From: Sphingomonas koreensis
Lineage (GTDB): Bacteria > Pseudomonadota > Alphaproteobacteria > Sphingomonadales > Sphingomonadaceae
Direction of reading: 5' to 3'
Length of the DNA: 64,000 bases
Assembly (NCBI GenBank): GCA_006438735.1
Contig: RCZF01000005.1
Location: 124,001 to 188,000 of the forward strand
Of the stretch, positions 45,385 to 54,036 are shown one piece after another; the first letter of the stretch is position 1; each line of letters begins with the position of its first letter. The notes below the pieces were generated by a model that saw only the letters and a program-made list of their open reading frames with translations, had not been told where the DNA came from and ran no database searches. The position numbers and the translations under genes were made by a program.

Positions 45385-45849
45385 TTGCCCAAGCTTGATC
45401 TCGATACAATCCCGCAATCGAACGCGACCGGCTATCCGCCGCCTTATGCCGATGCGGTGAAAGGCCGCTGGTATCGCCGCCTCGCCCCGGCGGCGGGGTT
45501 AACCGACTTCGGCGCGAGCCACGTCACGCTGAAGCCGGGCGCATGGTCGGCGCAGCGCCACTGGCATGCCGGCGAAGACGAATTCCTGGTGATGCTCTCG
45601 GGCGAGGCGGTGCTTGTCGATGATGAGGGCGAGCACGTCATGCGCTCCGGCGACTGTGCTGCCTTCCCGAAGAACGACGGCAACGGCCACCACTTGCAGA
45701 ATCGCGGGGACGTTGACTGCGTCTTCGTGGTGATCGGCGCGGGGGAAAATCTCGGCGGTGATTATCCCGATATCGATATGCGCTTCACCGCCGACGATCG
45801 CTACGTTCACAATGACGGCAGCACTTACGAAACGACGCGCGTCAGATAG
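45385..45849 (+). CDS. Cupin domain protein
   Basis: 154 residues from TTG 45385, which follows GGGAGG at 45374-45379. Single cupin barrel with metal-ligand pattern SAQRHWHAGEDEFLVMLSGEAVLVDDEG and MRSGDCAAFPKNDGNGHHLQNRGD. Ligands His, His, Glu and a later His are present. Function unknown; it may be a sugar isomerase-like or small-molecule binding cupin. Divergent from dapE; if dapE starts at 45385 the starts abut. Confidence 0.82.
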   Translation: MPKLDLDTIPQSNATGYPPPYADAVKGRWYRRLAPAAGLTDFGASHVTLKPGAWSAQRHWHAGEDEFLVMLSGEAVLVDDEGEHVMRSGDCAAFPKNDGNGHHLQNRGDVDCVFVVIGAGENLGGDYPDIDMRFTADDRYVHNDGSTYETTRVR

Positions 45850-46510
45850 CCGCCGGCTGCTCATATTGTTCGAGCACCCATTCTTCTTCCTGCGCCGCGG
45901 CGATCCAATCCTGCATGAAGGGGTGTTTGAGAACCGCCTCGATATAGGAGCCGGCGAAGCGGGCGATCGGCAGCGAATAGGTGACGATTCGCGTGCAGAC
46001 CGGGGCGTACATGATGTCAGCGGCGCCGAAATCGCCGAACAGGAAATCACCGCCGCCACCGAAGCGCGCGCGGGCCTGAGCCCATAATTCCATGATTCGC
46101 TTCAATTCTTCGAGCACATCGTCGTCCGGACGCTTGGGCTCGAAAACCTGACGGATGTTCATCGCGTGCTTGCGGCGCAGCGCGGGGAAGCTCGAGTGCA
46201 TTTCGGCGGCCATCGATTGCGCCATCGCGCGGGCGGCGTCATCGGCCGGCCAGAACTTCTCGCGGCCGGCCTTGTCCGACAGATAGGCGATGATCGCGAG
46301 GCTGTCCCACACCACCGCCTCGCCGTCCCACAGGATCGGCACCTTGCCTGAGGACGGCGCGAATTCATCGCCCTCGCGGCGCTTTTCCCACTGCTCGTCG
46401 TACAGCGGGACGACCACTTCCTCGAACGGCAGCCCGGATTGCCGGACCGCCAGCCACCCGCGCAGCGACCAGGAGGAATAAGCCTTGTTGCCGATGATGA
46501 GTTTGAGCAT
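45842..46510 (-). CDS. Glutathione S-transferase family protein
   Basis: 222 residues. N-terminal thioredoxin-like domain LKLIIGNKAYSSWSLRGWLAV with KVPILWDGEAVVWDSLAIIAYL (the SLAI pattern that binds the gamma-glutamyl group), and a helical C-terminal domain. Pattern of the YfcF-like or zeta-like bacterial GSTs. Substrate unknown. Overlaps the cupin gene's end by 8 bases at a convergent junction. Confidence 0.9.
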   Translation of the reverse strand: MLKLIIGNKAYSSWSLRGWLAVRQSGLPFEEVVVPLYDEQWEKRREGDEFAPSSGKVPILWDGEAVVWDSLAIIAYLSDKAGREKFWPADDAARAMAQSMAAEMHSSFPALRRKHAMNIRQVFEPKRPDDDVLEELKRIMELWAQARARFGGGGDFLFGDFGAADIMYAPVCTRIVTYSLPIARFAGSYIEAVLKHPFMQDWIAAAQEEEWVLEQYEQPAAI

Positions 46511-46542
46511 CGCCCGCGATTAGGCGGCGATCCGCGCGAAGT

Positions 46543-47184
46543 CTAGCCGATCGCCTCAAGCACGGCGGCGCGCAGCTCGGCGATGCCGAGGCCGGTCTCG
46601 CTCGACGTCGCCAGCACCTCGGGATGCGCGGCGGGGCGCTTGCGCGCTTCGGCTTCGGTCGCCGCCTGCGTATCGGCAAGCTCGGTCGGCTTGATCTTGT
46701 CGGCCTTGGTCATCACGATGCGGTAGCTCACCGCCGCCTTGTCGAGCATCTCCATGATCTCGCGGTCGACATCCTTGATGCCGTGACGCGCATCGATCAG
46801 CACCAGCGTGCGCTTGAGCACGGCGCGGCCGCGCAGGAAATCGTTGATCAGGAAGCGCCATTTCTTGACGACATCCTTGGGCGCCTTGGCAAAGCCATAG
46901 CCGGGCATATCGACCAGCCGCAGCGTCAGCGGATCGCCGATGTCGAAGAAGTTGAGCTCCTGCGTGCGGCCCGGCGTCACCGAGGTGCGCGCCAGCGCCT
47001 TGCGGCCGGTGAGCGCGTTGAGCAGCGACGATTTGCCGACGTTCGAGCGGCCGGCGAAAGCGACCTCGGGCACGTCGGCGTCCGGGATGAACTCCAGCGT
47101 CGGCGCCGATTTGAGGAAGGCGATCGGGCCGGCAAAGGTCTTGCGCGCCGCCTCGATCGATTCGGGGGTGAAGCGATCCTCCAC
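46543..47184 (-). CDS. engB: Ribosome biogenesis GTP-binding protein EngB/YihA
   Basis: 213 residues. GTPase motifs: [18 protein letters not shown] (G1), T in [12 protein letters not shown] (G2), DMPGYGFA (G3), TKADKIK (G4). Required for 50S maturation and possibly division. Its start directly follows the yidC stop codon (adjacent, 0-1 base apart), so the two are coupled. Confidence 0.95.
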   Translation of the reverse strand: MEDRFTPESIEAARKTFAGPIAFLKSAPTLEFIPDADVPEVAFAGRSNVGKSSLLNALTGRKALARTSVTPGRTQELNFFDIGDPLTLRLVDMPGYGFAKAPKDVVKKWRFLINDFLRGRAVLKRTLVLIDARHGIKDVDREIMEMLDKAAVSYRIVMTKADKIKPTELADTQAATEAEARKRPAAHPEVLATSSETGLGIAELRAAVLEAIG

Positions 47185-48903
47185 TCACCCGGCCTTTTCG
47201 GGTTTGGTCTTGAGCTGCGGATGGCGGCGATAGAGCAATTGCTGCTGCGCGATCGTCAGGCAGTTCGAAGTGATCCAGTAAAGCTGCAAGCCGACGGCAT
47301 AGGACGCCATGACGAACATCAGCACCCAGGGCATCAGCGAGAAGATCTGCTTCTGCGCGTCGTCCATCGGCGCGGGGTTGAGCTTGAACTGGAAATACAT
47401 CGACACGCCGAGCAGCACCGGCACCACGCCGATCGCGATCATGTGCGGCGGGGTGAAGGGCAGCAGGCCGAACAGATTGAGCGGCGTCAGCGGATCGGGC
47501 GCGGAAAGATCCTTGATCCACAGCACGAACGGCTGGTGCCGCATCTCGATCGACAGCCGTAGCACCTTGTACAGCGCATAGAACACCGGCACCTGGAGCA
47601 ACGTCGGCAAGCAGCCGGCGAGCGGATTGGCGCCTTCGGTCTTGTAGAGCGCCATGATCTCCTGCTGCTGGCGCGGCTTGTCGTCCTTGTGACGTTCCTG
47701 CAGCGCCTTCATTTTGGGCTGGAGCGCGCGCATCTTCGCCATCGACGCGAACTGCTTTTGCGCGATCGGGAACATCGCGCCGCGGATCGTGAGCGTCAGC
47801 AGAATGATCGCCACGCCGAAATTGCCGACCAGCCGGAATAGCCAATCGAGATAGTAGAAGATCGGCTTCTCGACGATCTCGAACCAGCCCCAATCCACCG
47901 CCTTGCCGAAATCGGGAACATTGGCGTGGTCCTGATAACTGTCGAGCAGCCGCACTTCCTTCGCGCCGGCGAAGAAGCGCGCCGTCTGGCTGACCTGCGC
48001 GCCCGGATTGAGCAGCTTCGGCGCCGCAGTGTAATCGGCCTGATAGGCGCCGTTCTGGCCGGCGCGGAACTGGCCGGCGGCGGGCTGCGCCTGATCGGGC
48101 ACGAGCGCGGTCAGCCAATATTGATCGGAAAAGCCGAGCCAGCCGCCGGTGCTGGTGAAGCCGGCCGCGGCTTTATCGACATCCTTGTAGCTGACATCAT
48201 AATCCGCCGCGCCGTTGTGCACCGACATCGGGCCGGTGTGGAGCATCCAGCTCGACGGATCGGCCGAGGCGGCGCTGCGGTTGACCAGTGCATAGGTTGC
48301 CACCGGCACCGGCTTCGCGCCGGCGTTGGCAACGGTCTGGCGCACCGTGAACATATATTTGTCGTCGACCGCCAGCGTGATGCGGAAGCGCTGGCCCTGG
48401 CCGTTGGCGGCATCGAGCGTAATCGGGTTGCCCGGCGACAGTACGTCGCCGGAGGCATGCCAGACGGTGTTGGCGGGGGGAGGCGCGAGGCCGTCGCCGC
48501 GCCAACCGAAACCGGCAAAATAGGCGCCCGGCGCGCCCGACGGCGAGAGCAGGCGGATCGGCTGCGAATCCTTGGCGATGGTCTGCGCATATTTGGTGAG
48601 GACGAGATCGTCGATCCGCGGACCCTGCAGGTTGATCGAGCCCTTCAGCGTGGGCGTTTCGATGCGCACGCGGGGCGTCGCCGCCAGCACGCTGGCGCGA
48701 TCGCGCGTCGCCGCCGGGCTATCGGCGGTGGGGCCGCCGTTCGGCGGCGGCACGATCGTCGTCTTACCGCCCTCGATCTTGGTGACCGGCGGGTTGGCGG
48801 TGGTCGGCGCCGGGCCGAAGCGGTGCATCACCAGCGGCCAGCCGAACAGAATCACCAGCGCCAGCAGCGCGAAGATCACCAGATTGCGATTGTCTTGCTT
48901 CAC
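47185..48903 (-). CDS. yidC: Membrane protein insertase YidC
   Basis: 572 residues: N-terminal membrane helix (NLVIFALLALVILFGWPLVM), large periplasmic beta-sandwich domain, and the conserved C-terminal five-helix core (FGVAIILLTLTIRGAMFPIAQKQFASM; NPLAGCLPTLLQVPVFYALYKVL; WITSNCLTIAQQQLL). Inserts and folds inner-membrane proteins, with or without SecYEG. Member of the rpmH-rnpA-yidD-yidC-engB cluster. Confidence 0.97.
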   Translation of the reverse strand: MKQDNRNLVIFALLALVILFGWPLVMHRFGPAPTTANPPVTKIEGGKTTIVPPPNGGPTADSPAATRDRASVLAATPRVRIETPTLKGSINLQGPRIDDLVLTKYAQTIAKDSQPIRLLSPSGAPGAYFAGFGWRGDGLAPPPANTVWHASGDVLSPGNPITLDAANGQGQRFRITLAVDDKYMFTVRQTVANAGAKPVPVATYALVNRSAASADPSSWMLHTGPMSVHNGAADYDVSYKDVDKAAAGFTSTGGWLGFSDQYWLTALVPDQAQPAAGQFRAGQNGAYQADYTAAPKLLNPGAQVSQTARFFAGAKEVRLLDSYQDHANVPDFGKAVDWGWFEIVEKPIFYYLDWLFRLVGNFGVAIILLTLTIRGAMFPIAQKQFASMAKMRALQPKMKALQERHKDDKPRQQQEIMALYKTEGANPLAGCLPTLLQVPVFYALYKVLRLSIEMRHQPFVLWIKDLSAPDPLTPLNLFGLLPFTPPHMIAIGVVPVLLGVSMYFQFKLNPAPMDDAQKQIFSLMPWVLMFVMASYAVGLQLYWITSNCLTIAQQQLLYRRHPQLKTKPEKAG

Positions 48904-48933
48904 TTGAGATCGACCCCGATCTTGGTTGTCATG

Positions 48934-49146
48934 TCAGGGAACCGGGTCATGGCCGCTCCCCCCCCAGGGATGGCACCGTGCGATCCGTCGCACGGCGAGC
49001 CACCCGCCCTTCGCCGCGCCATAGCGGCGAAGCGCGTCGATTGCATAGGCCGAACACGATGGCGAATAGCGGCAAGTGGGCGGTAACACCAACGACGGCC
49101 CGAGTTGCCACCCGCGGGCGAGCAGGATGAGGAGGCGGGCGATCAC
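48934..49146 (-). CDS. yidD: Membrane protein insertion efficiency factor YidD
   Basis: 70 residues. Sequence [39 protein letters not shown] and [18 protein letters not shown] is the standard YidD pattern with three conserved Cys. Aids YidC-dependent membrane protein insertion. Separated from rnpA by a 313-base repeat-bearing spacer, unlike the usual tight junction. Confidence 0.95.
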   Translation of the reverse strand: MIARLLILLARGWQLGPSLVLPPTCRYSPSCSAYAIDALRRYGAAKGGWLAVRRIARCHPWGGSGHDPVP

Positions 49147-49459
49147 GGCTGTGCCCCTAAGCCCGCGTCACCCCGCACTTGTTCCGGGGTTCGCGGCTCG
49201 GCTTGGCAATAGTCTTGACGACGATGCGCTGCGCCCGCCGCCCAGTGGATGCCGGAACGAGCCCGGCATGGTGGCGGTGGCAAGGTTGCCGCACACGATT
49301 TGCCCTCCATCGTCATCCCCGCGAAGGCGGGGACCCATCTCGAATGGCTGGTGATGGGTCCCCGCCTTCGCGGGGATGACGGCATAGTTTCAGGCGGACG
49401 AATCGCCATGGCGAGTTCGGTGTTGCAGGAAACATCCCGGAATGATGGCGGACGATCGT
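49147..49459. repeat. Composite palindromic repeats between rnpA and yidD
   Basis: Contains three inverted repeats: ccccg/cggggt palindrome at 49166-49195, an atgccgg/ccggcat hairpin at 49249-49269, and family-A arms 49312-49339 and 49353-49380 (28-base perfect arms, 13-base loop) almost identical to those at 699-803. The rest has no coding capacity that I can support. Confidence 0.8.
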
Positions 49460-49786
49460 TCACCGTGCGAGCTTCCCGAGCGCCTTGGCGAGCTCGGCGC
49501 TCAGGAGCGCGAAATCACGTTCGATGCCGCCGGCGCGGCCGATCAGGACATGATCGGCGCCGGCGACGCCGCCGGCCGGCAGCAGGTCACGCGCCAGAGC
49601 GCGCAGCCGGCGTTTCATCCGATTGCGCACGACGGCATTGCCGACTTTCTTGGTGACCGTAAAACCGACCCGCTTGACCGGATCGCCATCACCGCGGGGG
49701 CGCACCAGCAGGACGAAGCCCGGCATCGGCGCGCGTTTGCCGCTGTTCGCCGCGAGGAAATCCGCGCGGCGGGTGAGCGTGATCAG
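49460..49786 (-). CDS. rnpA: Ribonuclease P protein component
   Basis: About 108 residues: [34 protein letters not shown] (the RNR motif for RNA binding), ARDLLPAG, and [16 protein letters not shown]. Protein cofactor of RNase P. No ATG, GTG or TTG is found at the expected place; a CTG at 49786 overlaps the rpmH stop as CTGA. The same frame is open upstream through all of rpmH to an ATG at 49924. The start is therefore uncertain and is described separately. The RNR core leaves no doubt about the gene. Confidence 0.88.
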   Translation of the reverse strand: MITLTRRADFLAANSGKRAPMPGFVLLVRPRGDGDPVKRVGFTVTKKVGNAVVRNRMKRRLRALARDLLPAGGVAGADHVLIGRAGGIERDFALLSAELAKALGKLAR

Positions 49787-49917
49787 GCCGAGAGCTTCTT
49801 GCGGCCGCGGGCACGGCGCGCGCGCAGCACATTGCGGCCGCCGACCGTCGCCATCCGCGCGCGGAAGCCGTGACGGCGCGCCCGCACCAGGTTGCTCGGC
49901 TGAAAAGTCCGCTTCAT
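49783..49917 (-). CDS. rpmH: 50S ribosomal protein L34
   Basis: 44 residues beginning [22 protein letters not shown] and ending GRKKLSA; the standard L34. A Shine-Dalgarno agga lies 7 bases before the ATG at 49917. It has a hairpin in its leader (49948-49967), described separately. First gene of the rpmH-rnpA-yidD-yidC-engB cluster. The gene is too short for a general ORF screen but is unmistakable. Confidence 0.97.
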   Translation of the reverse strand: MKRTFQPSNLVRARRHGFRARMATVGGRNVLRARRARGRKKLSA

Positions 49918-49939
49918 CGTTCATTCCTAAGCAAATCGA

Positions 49940-49967
49940 ATGCAAAAGGCCGCCATAAGCGGCGGCC
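49940..49967 (-). terminator. Hairpin in rpmH leader (attenuator-like or terminator)
   Basis: On the minus strand ggccgcc (49967-49961), six-base loop, ggcggcc (49954-49948), then tttt. It lies about 26 bases upstream of the rpmH ATG. It could end transcripts of the upstream PGPGW gene or attenuate rpmH. Confidence 0.6.
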
Positions 49968-49979
49968 GGATATGCGCTG

Positions 49980-50008
49980 CCCTTAAGCAAGAGGCCCGCC
50001 CAAGTCAA
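49980..50008 (-). promoter_or_regulatory. Possible rpmH promoter
   Basis: Minus strand TTGACT (50008-50003), 17-base spacer, TAAGGG (49985-49980). The -35 is good, the -10 poor. The -35 overlaps the stop codon of the PGPGW gene. The predicted start, near 49973, would put the hairpin in the transcript. Confidence 0.4.
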
Positions 50009-50301
50009 CGCGCATCCACACCCTGCGCCCGTTCCCGCCGACGCTTCGCGCTGCGTCGGCGAAGCCCGCGATCGGCGAGCGCGCCCAGCCGCGGCCAGCG
50101 CCGTTTGGTGCGCGCGAACACGCGCTTGGCCCAGCGCGAATTCTGCAGCACCAGCGTCAATCCGCCGGCGAGGAAGAGGATGCCCCCAGGGCCGGGGATC
50201 GGGCCGACCACTGGCGTCAGCACCAGCAGGATGACACCGAGTGCAAACAGCGCGGAGCGCAATGCCGGGTGGCGCGAGCGCGAGGGGACGGGCGGCTCCA
50301 T
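50005..50301 (-). CDS. Small membrane protein, PGPGW-like
   Basis: 98 residues from ATG 50301: two hydrophobic helices (LRSALFALGVILLVLTPVVG and GGILFLAGGLTLVLQ) joined by PIPGPGG, the pattern of the PGPGW putative transmembrane family, followed by a strongly basic tail (RRSAKRRRERAQ). A longer frame starts at TTG 50337, with no better evidence. Function unknown. On the same strand as rpmH, which it precedes. Confidence 0.6.
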   Translation of the reverse strand: MEPPVPSRSRHPALRSALFALGVILLVLTPVVGPIPGPGGILFLAGGLTLVLQNSRWAKRVFARTKRRWPRLGALADRGLRRRSAKRRRERAQGVDAR

Positions 50302-50408
50302 CCGCAGTGATCTGGGGAGAGTGTGTTGGAATGACAAGACAGTATTGGTGCGGCTTCCGGTTTTCTCATCGCGAAAAGCGGTTATGACAGCGCCTTAGGG
50401 GGAAATGC

Positions 50409-51917
50409 ATGACCGCTATCGTATCGACCGTCGCCTATCTCGGGCTCGAAGCGCGCGGCGTCGAGGTGCAGGTGCAGCTGATCCCCGGGCTGCCGGCGTT
50501 CCATGTCGTCGGGCTGGCCGACAAGGCGGTGGCGGAAAGCCGTGAACGCGTGCGCGGCGCGATCGCGGCGATGGGGCTGGCGCTGCCGCCCAAGCGCATC
50601 GTCGTCAATCTCTCGCCGGCCGATCTGCCCAAGGAAGGATCGCATTTCGATCTGCCGATCGCGGTGGGGCTGCTGGCGGCGATGGGGATCGTCGACGCCG
50701 AGACGCTGGCCGACTTTGTGATCGTCGGCGAACTGGGGCTCGACGGCCGCGTCGCCGCCTCGCCGGGCGTTCTGCTAGCCGCGCTGCACGCATCGGCGCA
50801 AGGCAAGGGGCTGGTATGCCCGGCGGGGCAGGGGGCGGAAGCGGCCTGGGCCGGCTCGATCGACATCGTCGCTGCGCCAGACCTGCTGGCGCTGATCAAC
50901 CATTTCAAAGGCCACGGCCTGCTCGCGGCACCGCAGCCGGGCGAGGCCGACACGCCGGATTTCGGCCCCGATCTGAAGCAGGTCAAGGGCCAGGAGACCG
51001 CTAAGCGCGCGCTGGAAATCGCCGCGGCGGGCGGGCACAATCTGCTGATGGTCGGGCCGCCGGGGGCGGGCAAATCGCTGCTGGCGTCCTGCCTGCCGGG
51101 CATCCTGCCACCGCTCGACGCGAGCGAAGCGCTGGAAGTCTCGATGGTGCAATCGGTGGCGGGGACGCTCAGCGGCGGGCGGCTGACGCGGGCGCGGCCC
51201 TATCGCAGCCCGCATCACTCGGCGTCGATGGCGGCGCTGACCGGCGGCGGGCTCAAGGTGAAGCCGGGCGAGGTGAGCCTCGCGCATCTCGGCGTGCTGT
51301 TCCTCGACGAGCTGCCCGAATTCCAGCGCGCGGTGCTCGATTCGCTGCGCCAACCGCTCGAAACCGGGACGGTGAGCGTCGCGCGCGCCAATGCGCATGT
51401 GACCTTTCCGGCGCGGGTGCAGCTGGTCGCGGCGATGAACCCATGCCGGTGCGGCCACCTAGGCGATGCGGCGCTGGCCTGCTCGCGTGCGCCGAAATGC
51501 GCGGCCGATTATCAGGCCAAGGTGTCGGGGCCGCTGCTCGACCGGATCGATCTGCATGTCGACGTGCAGGCGGTGAGCGCGGCCGATCTCGTGCTGCCGC
51601 CGGCGGCTGAGGGGTCTGCGGAGGTGAGCGCCCGGGTGGCCGAGGCGCGGCGCGTCCAGGCTGCGCGTTATCAGGAGGTGAGCGGCCGGACCAATGCCGA
51701 GGCCGATGGCGACATGCTCGACCGCGTGGCGACGCCCGACGAGGCCGGGCGCAAGCTGCTGGCGCAGGCCGCCGAGGCGATGCGGCTGTCGGCGCGCGGC
51801 TATACCCGTGTGCTGCGCGTGGCGCGGACGATCGCCGATCTGTCGGGCAGCGAGGGGGTGGGGCGCATTCATATCGCCGAGGCGCTGAGCTATCGCCGGC
51901 AAGCGCCGCGCGCCTGA
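50409..51917 (+). CDS. comM: YifB/ComM family Mg-chelatase-like AAA+ ATPase
   Basis: 502 residues. N-terminal Lon-like S5 domain (VQLIPGLPAFHVVGLADKAVAESRERVRGAI), Walker A GPPGAGKSLLAS, Walker B FLDELPEF, sensor region MNPCRCGHLGD, and a C-terminal domain YTRVLRVARTIADLSG. ComM promotes branch migration during natural transformation in some Proteobacteria; other members have no known role. Followed by no strong terminator until 52064. Confidence 0.93.
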   Translation: MTAIVSTVAYLGLEARGVEVQVQLIPGLPAFHVVGLADKAVAESRERVRGAIAAMGLALPPKRIVVNLSPADLPKEGSHFDLPIAVGLLAAMGIVDAETLADFVIVGELGLDGRVAASPGVLLAALHASAQGKGLVCPAGQGAEAAWAGSIDIVAAPDLLALINHFKGHGLLAAPQPGEADTPDFGPDLKQVKGQETAKRALEIAAAGGHNLLMVGPPGAGKSLLASCLPGILPPLDASEALEVSMVQSVAGTLSGGRLTRARPYRSPHHSASMAALTGGGLKVKPGEVSLAHLGVLFLDELPEFQRAVLDSLRQPLETGTVSVARANAHVTFPARVQLVAAMNPCRCGHLGDAALACSRAPKCAADYQAKVSGPLLDRIDLHVDVQAVSAADLVLPPAAEGSAEVSARVAEARRVQAARYQEVSGRTNAEADGDMLDRVATPDEAGRKLLAQAAEAMRLSARGYTRVLRVARTIADLSGSEGVGRIHIAEALSYRRQAPRA

Positions 51918-52063
51918 CGCTTGCGATGGCCGATCATTAGAAAGCGCCAAGCCTGATCAGCCAATCGGTAGCGAATACGCTGTTTCGAAATCGATCGGGA
52001 ACTTCATGGTTCAATCTAGGTCGTCTTGCAGCATGACGGTCTTGCCCAAGGCTTGGGTGAACT

Positions 52064-52098
52064 AAAAAGCCGCGGCGCCCCCCGACGCCGCGGCTTTT
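52064..52098. terminator. Bidirectional terminator between comM and ctrA
   Basis: aaaagccgcggcg (52065-52077) pairs with cgccgcggctttt (52086-52098), 13 base pairs, eight-base loop, with A/T tracts on both sides. It serves ctrA on the minus strand and could serve comM on the plus strand. Confidence 0.9.
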
Positions 52099-52123
52099 CG
52101 TTTACGCTTGGTACGCGACGAAA

Positions 52124-52825
52124 TCAGGCGACGGCGGCTTCGACGTCCTCATCGACTTCGCGGAGCACATAACCGCGGCCCCACACCGTCTCGATGTAAT
52201 TCTCACCCTCGGTGGCCATGCTGAGCTTCTTGCGGAGTTTGCAGATGAACACGTCGATGATCTTGAGTTCGGGCTCGTCCATCCCGCCATAGAGATGGTT
52301 GAGGAACATTTCCTTGGTCAGCGTGGTGCCCTTGCGCAGGCTCAAGAGCTCGAGCATCGCATATTCCTTGCCGGTCAGATGGACGCGGGCGCCATCCACT
52401 TCGACCGTCTTGGCGTCGAGATTGACCGCCAGCTTGCCGGTCTTGATGACCGACTGGCTGTGGCCTTTCGAGCGGCGTACGACGGCGTGGATGCGGGCGA
52501 CCAGTTCGTCGCGGTGGAACGGCTTGGTGACGTAGTCGTCGGCGCCGAAGCCGAAGCTGCGGACCTTCGAATCCATCTCGTTGATGCCCGACAGGATCAG
52601 CACCGGAGTCTGCACGCGGGCGACGCGGAGCTTTTTCAGCACGTCGTAGCCGTGCATGTCCGGCAAGTTTAGATCGAGGCAGATGATGTCGTAATCATAG
52701 AGCTTTCCGAGGTCCAAGCCCTCTTCGCCCAGATCGGTGGTATAGACGTTGAATCCCTCGGACGAGAGCATCAGCTCGATCGCCTTGGCCGTGGTCGGCT
52801 CGTCTTCGATCAACAGCACGCGCAT
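52124..52825 (-). CDS. ctrA: Cell cycle response regulator CtrA
   Basis: 233 residues, OmpR/PhoB type. Receiver domain with acidic pocket EDE (residues 8-10), phosphorylatable Asp51 (CLDLNLPD) and Lys in VTKPF; C-terminal winged helix with [29 protein letters not shown] and [15 protein letters not shown]. Identical layout to Caulobacter CtrA. The C-terminus ends in Val-Ala after EAA; in Caulobacter terminal Ala residues matter for ClpXP turnover. The ATG at 52825 follows aggggaa. Controls cell cycle, division and motility genes. Confidence 0.96.
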   Translation of the reverse strand: MRVLLIEDEPTTAKAIELMLSSEGFNVYTTDLGEEGLDLGKLYDYDIICLDLNLPDMHGYDVLKKLRVARVQTPVLILSGINEMDSKVRSFGFGADDYVTKPFHRDELVARIHAVVRRSKGHSQSVIKTGKLAVNLDAKTVEVDGARVHLTGKEYAMLELLSLRKGTTLTKEMFLNHLYGGMDEPELKIIDVFICKLRKKLSMATEGENYIETVWGRGYVLREVDEDVEAAVA

Positions 52826-52915
52826 TACGCAGTTCCCCTGTCTATGCGGCCGAGACCTCCCTGCCTCGACGCGTCCCGACACTTCATTAACCAAACGATG
52901 TCTGAAGGCAAAAGG

Positions 52916-52930
52916 TTAATTTGGTCTTAA
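52916..52930. promoter_or_regulatory. ctrA: CtrA-type binding site (TTAA-N7-TTAA) upstream of ctrA
   Basis: TTAA at 52916-52919 and 52927-52930 with exactly seven bases between, matching the known CtrA consensus. It is 91 bases before the ctrA ATG; a GANTC site (gagtc) is at 52946-52950. Suggests CtrA autoregulation and CcrM-dependent control as in Caulobacter. Confidence 0.75.
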
Positions 52931-52992
52931 GCCGCAGAAGTCCACGAGTCGCGGGGATATTTTTTTGAGGAACGCCATCAGCCGGCACGGAT

Positions 52993-54036
52993 TCAGCCAT
53001 CGCCCGGCGCGCCGATATCTTCACCAAGCACCTCACGAAGATAGAGCGTGCGGATCAGCGTAAAGATGACCGCCAGCATCGCTGCCGAGAAGAACAGCGC
53101 GTAGAGCCCGAACACCATGCCGATGGCGATGATCGAGAACAGCGTCACCGCCGGCGGAATTTCGATCACGCGGTGCTGCACGAACGGCGTGATGAAATTT
53201 GTCTGGATCATCCGCACCGCCGCATAGGTGATCAGCGTGCCGATCACCGCGTGGGTGCTGACCGTCGCGCCGAGCCCGATCGCCGGCAGCATCGCCGCGG
53301 TCGGCCCGATATAGGGGATGAACTCGCTGAGCCCGGCAAGCAGCCCGAGCGCGGCGGATGACGGCACGCCGGCGATCCACAGACCCAGCCCGACCAGCAC
53401 GCCCATCGTCGTCATCAGGATCAGCTGCGTGCGCAGCCAAAGCCTGAGCGTGTCCGACACGTCATCGAAGGCATCGGCAAAGGCCGGCCGACGCGGCTGT
53501 GGCACGAGCATCAATAGGCCGCGGCGGTAGATTTCAGGATTGGCCGCGAAGAACACCGCGCCGACGATCAGCAGCAGTACGTTGAGCAGCAACGTGCCCG
53601 CGCCCTGCGCGATGCCACTGACGTCCTGCGCCGCGCGCGAGCCCGAATAGGCGGACTGGACAGCGCTGACCAGCTTCGCGCCGACCGGCGAGTGCGACAG
53701 CCAGGCGGCGAGTTGATCGAGCAGATGCGGTAGCTGCGCCACAAGCAGGTTGATCTGCGGCGCGAACTGCACGCCGAACAGCCAGAACAGAAAGCCGACG
53801 ATGCCCAGCGCGGTGACGATCCCGGCGCCGAGCGCGGCTTTTTCCGGCAGTCGCAGCCGTTTCTCATACCCCTCGGCAATCGCATGGATGGCGATCGCGC
53901 CGAGGCTGGAGCCGAACGCGAGGATCAGGATGTCGCCGGCGCGCAGCAACGCCCACAGCACGCCGGCGATGGTGATGATGATGACGATCCGGCGGATGAA
54001 GCGGGTGTCGGGCTCGTCGGGGCGCAGGCGGTTCAT
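52993..54036 (-). CDS. AI-2E family transporter (TqsA-like permease)
   Basis: 347 residues with about seven or eight membrane helices. Family blocks: an N-terminal helix pair, a central cytoplasmic-like segment, and GLSEFIPYIGPTAAMLPA near residue 240, which is the family signature. Members have been linked to autoinducer-2 export or ion transport, and function here is unassigned. The start overlaps the LysR stop as ATGA. Confidence 0.85.
   Translation of the reverse strand: MNRLRPDEPDTRFIRRIVIIITIAGVLWALLRAGDILILAFGSSLGAIAIHAIAEGYEKRLRLPEKAALGAGIVTALGIVGFLFWLFGVQFAPQINLLVAQLPHLLDQLAAWLSHSPVGAKLVSAVQSAYSGSRAAQDVSGIAQGAGTLLLNVLLLIVGAVFFAANPEIYRRGLLMLVPQPRRPAFADAFDDVSDTLRLWLRTQLILMTTMGVLVGLGLWIAGVPSSAALGLLAGLSEFIPYIGPTAAMLPAIGLGATVSTHAVIGTLITYAAVRMIQTNFITPFVQHRVIEIPPAVTLFSIIAIGMVFGLYALFFSAAMLAVIFTLIRTLYLREVLGEDIGAPGDG

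Noticed and set aside
51999..52024. ggttcaatc-like T-loop sequence between comM and ctrA
   Set aside because: No acceptor, D or anticodon arms could be folded around it; not a tRNA.
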